Positions 15,707 through 22,900 of a stretch of DNA of 64,000 nt are shown one piece after another; within the stretch, counting starts at the first letter, position 1, and the number at the start of each line of letters is the position of its first letter. The notes beneath the pieces are model-generated. The model saw only the letters and a program-made list of their open reading frames with translations, ran no database searches and was not told the DNA's origin. A program made the translations under genes and the position numbers. The stretch comes from Atopobiaceae bacterium (GTDB lineage: Bacteria; Actinomycetota; Coriobacteriia; Coriobacteriales; Atopobiaceae), in contig JAFWMH010000024.1 in assembly GCA_017510785.1 (NCBI GenBank), positions 124,001-188,000 of the forward strand. Direction: 5' to 3'.

Positions 15707-18055
15707 ATGGCTAGGGGTTACAGCGTAAGCTCTGAGGAGCTCAACCGCCAAAACCGACTTGCCATTCGATACTTTGCCATCGCCGGGATTCCCGTCGCCA
15801 TTGCGAACACCGCGGCGCAGTCCATCGTGCAGGGCGTTCCTGCGCTGACGCCCAAAAACCTCATACTGCTCGGGTACTTCGTCGTGCTCTTCTTGGCCGA
15901 CCGCTTCCTCATCCCCCGGCAATGCAAACATGCCACGACGCTCGTATACCTCGTCGTTGCGCCCGTCATGATAATTTCGATTCTTTTGGGCACCATATGG
16001 GATCCAACGCATCAGGCGATAACGTTTCCCATGTTTATGTCTATTATTCCTGTTTTTATCTTAGATCATCCAGCGCGCTCAATAGGCGTATCGCTTGCGT
16101 GGAACATTGCGTTTCTTGCCTGCGTGGTTGCATTCAAGGACCCGTCGGTACACGACAACGACTTCGTACACGCTGCAGAATTCTTCTTCGTGTCGCTCGC
16201 CGTTACGAACATCGTGGTTCGCTTGCGACTCGAGGTCGTGTACAACCTCGGGCGTGCCAACTATCATTTGGAGCACGACGTTCTTACCAACACGCAAAAC
16301 CGCCTATGCTTCGAAACGCACGCAGAGCAATACGTTGGCGATTCGCTTTACGTAACCGTTGGCAACGTCGACCACCTCGCGCTTATCAACGACTTTTACG
16401 GCACCGAGGCTGGCGACGAGGTGATTGATGCTTTTGCCCGAACGCTCAAGGGTCTTTTTAGCGCCGACCACACGTATCGCTACAGTGGCGAGCGACTTTT
16501 GTGCATTATGCGGGACGGTCGGGCCCAGGAGGGAGAAAAGCTCGTACGCACGTGCATGAAGCAGATGCACGAGTATCGTTTTGAGGCGATGCGCGTAGCG
16601 GCAAGCAGCTCGTTTGGCGCCGTCACAGGCACGCCGAAAAGCGTCAGCGAGCTTACTTCGATGATTCAGCTCGCAACCATTTACTCTCATCAGGCCCAGC
16701 GCAAGGGCGAGGGCCAGTACGTCTTTAGCCGGTTCGGCGAAGAGGCGCTGCATCTTGGCATCATACAGTCCAACATTGGCATGCACGCGCGGTCGTACGA
16801 GATAAGCCAGCTTACGGGACTGCCCACCCTACCCTATTTTGTTATTCATACGCAAGAGCTGCTCGAGCACGTGGTTGACCTTTCGCGCGAGCCGCACATC
16901 GGTTTTCTCAATATAAATCATTTTCGCACGTACAATGAACGCCATGGCTACACGCAAGGCGACAAACTCATTGGCGAGCTGGCACTCATCCTCAAGGAAA
17001 ACCTTCCCAACCGCCACATCGCCTACATCACGGGAAGTCAGTTTTGCATGATGTGCTACCACGACGAAATCGACTCAATCGTGGATGCCGTTTGTGCTGG
17101 CGTGGCGCAAATTCGACCCGACGAGTCTCTTGCCATACGCGCAGGCTTTGCTGAGTACCACGAGGGCGACTCCATTAACGGGCTGCTCGACAAAGCCCGC
17201 ATCGCTCGTCGCCACGTGGGCGATGGGCAACTCGTGCGTTATCGCATTTACGACAAGGAGCTCGATGAGCAAATTCGCATGAGCAAGTATTTGGTAAGCC
17301 ACCTCGACAAAGCGCTCGAGGAAGGCTGGCTGCAGGTGTTCTACCAGCCCATTATGTGGAGCTCCACGCAAAAGCTTTGCAACATGGAAGCTCTCTCGCG
17401 CTGGGTTGACCCCGTGTACGGCATGCTCTCACCTGCGCGGTTCATCGGCGCGCTCGAAAGGGAGCAGCTCATCTACAAACTTAGCTTGCACGTGGTGCGC
17501 CGAGCGCTCGAGGACCTCAACACCATGCGCGATCGTGGGCTGCCCCTCGTTCCCATTTCAATAAACCTCTCGCGCAACGACTTTTTTGCATGCGACATGG
17601 TAGAGGAGATTTCCGCCCTCGTCGAGAAGTCGGGCCTTCCAACTAACCTCATATGCATCGAAATAACCGAGAGCGCCGTAGCACAAAGCCAGGAGCTGCT
17701 CAATCGTGAAGTGGCACGTTTCCACGAACGAGGCTTCTCGGTATGGATGGACGACTTCGGCAGCGAGTACTCCACGTTGAACCTCTTGCAGGAGCTCGAC
17801 TTCGACCTCGTAAAGCTCGACATGCGGTTTATGCGCAACTTCGTTTCCTCCGGGCGCAACGCAGTTATCGTTTCGTCCGTCATCGAGATGTGCGCGCGGC
17901 TTGGGATGGAAACGCTCGTTGAGGGAGTTGAGGAAGAGGTTCACGTGAGCATGTTGCGCGAAATGGGCGCCGACAAGCAGCAGGGATACTTCTTCTCGCG
18001 TCCGTTGCCGTTCGAGGAGGTCATCGAGCTCGCGCAGAGAAACGAGTGGCTGTAG
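15707..18055 (+). CDS. Membrane GGDEF-GGDEF-EAL protein; probable c-di-GMP phosphodiesterase
   Basis: A 782-residue signalling protein. Residues 20-180 hold about five membrane helices. A first GGDEF-type domain (about 195-345) has YSGERL in place of the catalytic loop, and a second (about 370-515) has ITGSQF; both lack the GG(D/E)EF residues, so neither should make c-di-GMP. The EAL domain (about 535-775) keeps its catalytic set: FYQPI, MEALSRW, SINLSRNDF, CIEITESA, WMDDFGSEYSTLNLL, VKLDMRFM, VEGVE and the end motif QGYFFSRPLPF. It is therefore predicted to hydrolyse c-di-GMP, with the degenerate domains perhaps sensing a nucleotide. The start at 15707 is chosen by GGGGAGG; an ATG six codons upstream has none. 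Confidence 0.9.
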   Translation: MARGYSVSSEELNRQNRLAIRYFAIAGIPVAIANTAAQSIVQGVPALTPKNLILLGYFVVLFLADRFLIPRQCKHATTLVYLVVAPVMIISILLGTIWDPTHQAITFPMFMSIIPVFILDHPARSIGVSLAWNIAFLACVVAFKDPSVHDNDFVHAAEFFFVSLAVTNIVVRLRLEVVYNLGRANYHLEHDVLTNTQNRLCFETHAEQYVGDSLYVTVGNVDHLALINDFYGTEAGDEVIDAFARTLKGLFSADHTYRYSGERLLCIMRDGRAQEGEKLVRTCMKQMHEYRFEAMRVAASSSFGAVTGTPKSVSELTSMIQLATIYSHQAQRKGEGQYVFSRFGEEALHLGIIQSNIGMHARSYEISQLTGLPTLPYFVIHTQELLEHVVDLSREPHIGFLNINHFRTYNERHGYTQGDKLIGELALILKENLPNRHIAYITGSQFCMMCYHDEIDSIVDAVCAGVAQIRPDESLAIRAGFAEYHEGDSINGLLDKARIARRHVGDGQLVRYRIYDKELDEQIRMSKYLVSHLDKALEEGWLQVFYQPIMWSSTQKLCNMEALSRWVDPVYGMLSPARFIGALEREQLIYKLSLHVVRRALEDLNTMRDRGLPLVPISINLSRNDFFACDMVEEISALVEKSGLPTNLICIEITESAVAQSQELLNREVARFHERGFSVWMDDFGSEYSTLNLLQELDFDLVKLDMRFMRNFVSSGRNAVIVSSVIEMCARLGMETLVEGVEEEVHVSMLREMGADKQQGYFFSRPLPFEEVIELAQRNEWL

Positions 18056-18243
18056 CAAGGTGCGGTTTTATCTGCTGCGTGGCATGGTTGTGGCAAGGCT
18101 CCCCATGGGGAGCACGCCGAGCACGCATGAGCACACTGGTGACAGTTTCCAGGGCAAGGCGGCTCGCACGCACAAGCGCAATTTGGGCGAAATGGCCGTG
18201 ATAGGCTGCGATCTGCTTGGCGACACGGAACCCAAGCAGTTCC

Positions 18244-18268
18244 GTTCTAAGATGGTTTTGTTTAGAAC
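18244..18268. promoter_or_regulatory. Short inverted repeat before the lipoprotein gene
   Basis: GTTCTAA and TTAGAAC, separated by 11 bases, lie 28 bases before the start codon at 18296. It could be an operator or an mRNA hairpin; nothing else supports either role. Confidence 0.3.
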
Positions 18269-18295
18269 AAGATGTTCGAGAGGGAGGAATTGAAC

Positions 18296-19294
18296 ATGAG
18301 GGAACGGATGCCCCTACAACGAATTATGGTCCTGCTATTAGCAGCCGCGTTCGCGCTCGTAGGACTTACGGGATGCGACCTTTTTGGCCCAAAGTCGACG
18401 GAAGATTTGCTAGCGCGCTACATTCTTCATGGCGACCCAACCAACTTCCACATGGACATCGACGCCAATATTGGTATTGAGATGCTTGGTCAGAACATCG
18501 AGATGCCCCTCACCGCCAGCTACGACTGTGCAGGCGAAGCCGCACACGGTACGTACAAGGCAGACTTCCCGATGCTCGGCCTCGACAAGCTTTCCGTCGA
18601 CCACTATCTTGCGAAGGAGGGCGATGACCATGTTCAGTATTGGGGGACCTCCGCTGCCGGCGAGATGAAGTGGGCAAAAACCGTGCTTGAGGATGAGCCG
18701 TTCTCTTCACAAATCAGCTCGGAGGATTTTCTTAAAAGCGCTGAGTTCGAAAAGCTCGAGAATGGAACCGACGACGCCGCGTATGTACTCAGCGTACCCG
18801 GAGACGTGCTTTTTGAGGCGCTTTCGTCGCTGGGACTCACGTCCTCCGTTGCGAGCCAGTCCGACACCGAGGGAATTGCCGACGCGCTTAAGAATAGTAC
18901 GGCCCGATGCATCTTCGACAAAGACTGTCTGCTTCGCGAGATAAAGCTCAACGCCTCGTATGACGCGGCGAGCGACGCGGACAATGCGGGCGGTTCGGCC
19001 GACACTGGCGGTTCGGGCAATGCGGGCGATTCGAGCGGCACGGGCACTACAGGCGACACGGACGGCGCGGGTACGGGCAGTTCGAGCGATTCGGACCCGT
19101 TCGCCAACATGTTTTCGCCCAACATCGACGTTGACGTTTCCATCAAACTCAGCCAACACGGCAAAATCGATCCCGATTCGATCGCCGTGCCTTCAAGCGT
19201 GCGCGAATCGGCTGTTGTCGTTTCGGATCCGAGCGAGATGCTTACGCAGTCGGACGATCAGTCGAATAGCGCTACGAGCAAAGCGTCGGCGTAA
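18296..19294 (+). CDS. Lipoprotein of unknown function
   Basis: A 332-residue lipoprotein. The N-terminus has a short charged segment, a hydrophobic core (MVLLLAAAFALVGL) and a lipobox LTGC, with lipidation expected at the cysteine near residue 27. Residues 30-210 look like a LppX/LprG-type or DUF6612-like soluble fold (repeated beta strands, FHMDIDANIGIEML), but I do not recognise a family with certainty. Residues 235-270 are a Gly/Ser/Thr/Asp linker with near-repeats of GGSADTGGSGNAGDS. The C-terminal 50 residues return to folded sequence. The start is set by GGGAGG; a longer frame to 18272 is unsupported. A terminator follows. Confidence 0.82.
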   Translation: MRERMPLQRIMVLLLAAAFALVGLTGCDLFGPKSTEDLLARYILHGDPTNFHMDIDANIGIEMLGQNIEMPLTASYDCAGEAAHGTYKADFPMLGLDKLSVDHYLAKEGDDHVQYWGTSAAGEMKWAKTVLEDEPFSSQISSEDFLKSAEFEKLENGTDDAAYVLSVPGDVLFEALSSLGLTSSVASQSDTEGIADALKNSTARCIFDKDCLLREIKLNASYDAASDADNAGGSADTGGSGNAGDSSGTGTTGDTDGAGTGSSSDSDPFANMFSPNIDVDVSIKLSQHGKIDPDSIAVPSSVRESAVVVSDPSEMLTQSDDQSNSATSKASA

Positions 19295-19356
19295 CAAGGC
19301 CCCGGGGAGACAAATACAGGCATTGTTTCCCCAACGAACGGCCTCGCATCAACCAA

Positions 19357-19388
19357 GGAAGCGCCCTAACAGGGCGCTCCTTCTTTTA
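19357..19388 (+). terminator. Rho-independent terminator after the lipoprotein gene
   Basis: AGCGCCCT-AAC-AGGGCGCT, extended by GG/CC, is followed by TTCTTTT. Confidence 0.88.
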
Positions 19389-19470
19389 CTCGGCTCGCGC
19401 CATGCTGACGCATTGGGTAACGCGACCGGCATACTCCTGCGACTGTGAAACACATTGAAGAGCACATCGA

Positions 19471-19505
19471 TTAAAAACCCGTTGCCCCACGTGGGGGCAA
19501 CGGGT
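19471..19505 (-). terminator. Terminator for minus-strand transcript of the small-ORF locus
   Basis: ACCCGTTGCCCC and GGGGCAACGGGT form a 12-base-pair perfect stem with a five-base loop. On the minus strand it is followed by TTTTTAATC, as in a factor-independent terminator. No T-run follows on the plus strand, where the same bases overlap a predicted promoter. Confidence 0.75.
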
Positions 19506-19510
19506 ACAAT
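19482..19510 (+). promoter_or_regulatory. Predicted promoter of an antisense RNA
   Basis: TTGCCC at 19482-19487 and TACAAT at 19505-19510 are separated by exactly 17 bp. It lies inside and beside the minus-strand terminator stem. Transcription would begin near 19516-19518. Confidence 0.55.
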
Positions 19511-19515
19511 GGTCG

Positions 19516-19612
19516 CGTGCCAGCAAAGCCCGCTGCGTTGTAAAGTTGGGGCGGGCGGCGCCGGTTCTATTTAGAAAGCGGACCCGATTCCCGGCGGGTC
19601 CACTTTTTTCTT
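19516..19612 (+). ncRNA. Predicted antisense RNA, possible type I antitoxin
   Basis: About 97 bases between the promoter above and the terminator stem GGACCCG (19580-19586)/CGGGTCC (19595-19601), which is followed by ACTTTTTTC. No open frame with a ribosome site is present. It converges on the small minus-strand ORF at 19628-19759 and would be fully complementary to the 3' untranslated part of that mRNA if the mRNA runs to the terminator at 19471-19505. This is the arrangement of TxpA/RatA and BsrG/SR4 type I modules. Prediction only. Confidence 0.5.
19580..19612 (+). terminator. Terminator of the antisense RNA
   Basis: Seven-base-pair stem GGACCCG/CGGGTCC with loop ATTCCCGG, followed by CCACTTTTTTC. 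On the minus strand only GCTTTCT follows the stem, so it should stop plus-strand transcription better than minus-strand. Confidence 0.8.
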
Positions 19613-19627
19613 ACCAACGTCATCCAT

Positions 19628-19759
19628 TCATTCGCGCTTATGTTCCTGCCACCATCGCTTGGCTCGCTCGAAGAGCTTGCAGAGCCATTCGACCACGGTA
19701 ACGGAGTCTGCGGCTAAGGCCGCGACCCCGAGTGAAACAAGGATTTCCCAATTAGGCAT
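19628..19759 (-). CDS. Small hydrophobic-basic peptide, 43 residues; type I toxin candidate
   Basis: ATG at 19759, stop TGA at 19628. The start has a very strong ribosome site, AAAGGAGGG, five bases upstream. The peptide begins MPNWEILVSLGVAAL, continues hydrophobic to about residue 30 (VTVVEWLCKLF), and ends with a basic, Trp-containing tail (KRWWQEHKRE). One short membrane or amphipathic helix with a charged, aromatic tail is the usual shape of type I toxins such as TxpA, BsrG and Fst, but I find no sequence match to any of them. Own promoter (19818-19846), own distal terminator (19471-19505) and a convergent RNA gene frame it. It could instead be an ordinary small membrane protein. Confidence 0.65.
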   Translation of the reverse strand: MPNWEILVSLGVAALAADSVTVVEWLCKLFERAKRWWQEHKRE

Positions 19760-19817
19760 AACGCCCTCCTTTCGAAAGGCGCCGCCCGCGCGCGGACTCT
19801 ACTGACACGTGGAAGGC

Positions 19818-19846
19818 ATTGTAGCACCCCCGTGACGACCTGTCTC
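19818..19846 (-). promoter_or_regulatory. Predicted promoter of the small toxin-like gene
   Basis: Read on the minus strand, GAGACA (19846-19841) and TACAAT (19823-19818) are 17 bp apart. The start of transcription would be near 19811, giving a 5' leader of about 52 bases. In that leader GCGGGCGGCGCC (19789-19778) lies just before the ribosome site. Confidence 0.6.
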
Positions 19847-19866
19847 ATAAGGTACGGTTAAGTCGA

Positions 19867-19908
19867 GGCGCCCCCGCGTCGCCATCCAGTCGGCGATGCG
19901 GGGGCGCC
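19867..19908 (-). terminator. Strong hairpin after the giant surface-protein gene
   Basis: GGCGCCCCCGC with GTCGCC pairs with GGCGAT and GCGGGGGCGCC to give a 17-base-pair stem with one G-T pair and an eight-base loop. Only a weak T-run follows on the minus strand (CTCGACTTAACC). It separates the giant gene from the promoter of the small toxin-like gene. Confidence 0.6.
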
Positions 19909-19929
19909 AATGGGTTTACGTCGTAGGTG

Positions 19930-22900
19930 CTACTTCACCTGAATATAGTACGAGACCGTCTTGGACCCGGCCAGGTAAGTGGCGTTGCCCTTGGCCGTCA
20001 CCTTGACCTTAACCTGGTACTTCCCCTTCTTCGTGCCCTTAGGAACGGTAATCTTACCGGTCGCGGCGTCGACCTTGAACTTCTTGGCAGTGGCGTCGGT
20101 ACTAGCGTTCGCGTAGGAGACGGTACCCTTGGCACCAGTCACGGTAACGTTGCTCGCAAGAGTCACCGCCTTCGACTTAAGGGTCGTAAACGATGCCGCT
20201 ACCGTTGCCTTCTTGGCTTTCGAGGTGAGGGTGTTTGCGTTCTTCACGGTAACGGTGATGGTCTTCGTCGCCTGCTTGTACTGGCCCGTCGCGGCGGCGG
20301 TGATGGTTATCTTCGCCGTGCCAACCTTCTTGCCCGTAACGACGCCCGTGGCGCTCACCGTAGCAACCGCTGTGTTGGACGACTTGTAGGTAAGCTTGCC
20401 GTTGCCCGACGTCTTCGCCGCGAGTGAGACGGTCTTCTTGACCTGTACAACCTTGTTCGCGGCGGTTATCGTTTGGGCAGCCTGAGTCACCGTAACGGTG
20501 ATGGTCTTCGTTGCAGCTTTGCACTTCGCCGTCTCGGCAGCGGTTATGGTAATCTTGGCAGTTCCCTTGGCAACCGGCGTCACGACGCCCGTCGCGCTCA
20601 CCTTGGCGATGGCCGTGTTGGAGGACTTGTAGGTAAGCTTGCCATCGCCCGACATCTTCGCGCCGAGAGAGACGGTTTTGCCAAAGACTACGGACTTGTC
20701 GGCGGCAGTGATCGTTTGCGCAGCCTTATTGACGGTAACCGTCACAACCTTGCTCGCTGACTTGTAGTTTTCGGTAGCGGCTGCAGTAATAGTAATCTTC
20801 GCCGTACCTGCGGCCACGCCCGTAACGACGCCCGCAGCACTCACGGTGGCAATCTTCGCGTCGGACGTTTTGTACGTGAGCTTTCCGCCAGCCGACGCCG
20901 TCGCGCCAATCGAGACGGTCTTGCTGACAAGGACAGACTTGTTCGCGGCCGTCACAGTTTGGGCGGCCTTGGCGATGGTCCAAGAGACGGGCTTGACGCC
21001 CTCGTAGTCACCCTTACCCGTCACAGTAACGGTCGCCGTGCCAGCATTCTTATTGTTCGAGAATGCGAGCTCGTAGTCGGTACCACGCACCAGTGTCTTG
21101 CCACTCAGTTTCACCGTAACGGCAGGCTCGAGCGGCGAGCCAGTATAAGTCGCCGTGGCAACCGTAATCTCAGCGGTATCAATTGCAGTCTTGGAAGGCA
21201 GGATAGGTTTCTCAACGGGCCTCGTCTCGGAGAGGAAGCAAACTTCGCAAGTTCGAAGCTCCATCCCCTCGCGCTCGTAGGTAGGCTCGAGCACCATCGT
21301 CCAGTTGCCCCACGTATGGCTGGCTAGAGGAAGCGCCACCGTCTTACGCGAGAGTTCGACGCCGCAGTGCTCGCAATGCGTCACCGCGTCATAGTGCCCC
21401 GCAGCCTTACAGGTGGACGCGACCTCGTTCTCGTGCTCCTCGGCGCGGGGGGTGTGCGCGGCCTTCGCCACGCGCTCGTTCGTCTTGACGCCACAGGCCT
21501 CGCACGTGAACTCTTTGGTGCCCTCCGTAGTGCAGGTAGGTTGCTTGGTCACCTTTCCGCCATCCCAAGAGTGCCCCTTTGCGGGAACGATTACGCTCTC
21601 ACGCGAAAGCTCCTTGCCGCAGGTCTTGCAATGCGTTACGGACGTCCTGGTGCCGTTTTCGTCACAGGTCGCAGGCGCCTCAGATACTACCTCGGGCTCG
21701 CCGGCCTCGTGGCCCTTGGCAGGCGTCACCTCTACCGCGCGTGATATCTCGTATCCGCAGTCCTTGCACTTCGTGACGATTACCTTGCGACCGGCACCCT
21801 CACAGGTGGCCTTGGTATCGGACTCGACCTCGGGTTCGCCCGCCTTGTGCCCGGTGGCAGGCACGACCTCGGTGCTACGATACAGAACTTTTCCGCAGTC
21901 GGCGCACTTGGTAACCAGCGAGCGCGTCCCCGCCAACTCACACGTCGCCGGCTCTTCGGACTCGACCTCAGGCTCGCCCGCCGTGTGGGACTTTGCGGGC
22001 ACACGGTCGGTAACGTAAGTGTCGCCACATCTCGAGCACTTGTGCTCGGTGTAGCCAAATTGCGCACAGGTAGGACCGACGACAGTCTCCTTGTAATTGT
22101 GGCCGCGGGCAGCAATCGCCTCGCAACCCTCCAACACCTCACCGCACCTCTTGCACCGAACACCTGCAGTCGTTCCTGGCGCGGTGCAGGTGGGCGTCAC
22201 AGCTTCCACGGTCTCCCCGTCATGCCCGAGTACGCTTATCTTCTCCTGTGCGACCAATACCGCACCGCACACAGAGCAGTGGCTGCCCTCGGTTAGGCCC
22301 TCCTCCGTGCAGGTAGGTGCAACGGCAGTATCGGTCACGGGCACATGCTGGCCAGCCTGTTGCGTCTTGTGCTCGCGACTGAGCTCCTCGTGACACGTCT
22401 CGCAGTACACGACCTCGTCGTATGTTCCGCCGGCCTCGCAGTTGCTCGATGCACTTGCATTCTCGGAGACGGGCGTGGCGGGCTTATGCCCCGTCGACTC
22501 GACTTCCTCCGTCTTGGTCGCACCACACCTGGTGCATGTGAAGGTCTTCACACCGGAACCAGTACAGGTAGGCTGCGTCGTGACCACTCCCTCATCCCAC
22601 GCGTGCTCTGCCTTCGGGATCGCGACGGCCTCACGCTCCAGCTCCGCACCGCACACCTTGCAGCAGGTGACAAGGTCATAACTACCCGCATTCTTGCAAG
22701 TTGCCTCAACCCGATTCTCTTCCACAGGGCCCGTCGGCGTATGGTCGGCCTTGGGGAGCGCCTTGGCCTCGCGGTCCAGCTCCTCACCGCAACGCGTACA
22801 GTAGGTGACAAGGTCATAGCTACCAGCCTCCGAGCAGGTAGGTTCGTGTCGATTCTCTTCGACGGGTCTCCCCGCATCGTGCCCGAGCTTGTCCACCTTC

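Noticed and set aside
18056..18295. Possible riboswitch before the lipoprotein gene
   Set aside because: GC-rich with a CTCCCCATGGGGAG palindrome, but I could not match it to the c-di-GMP or other known consensus.
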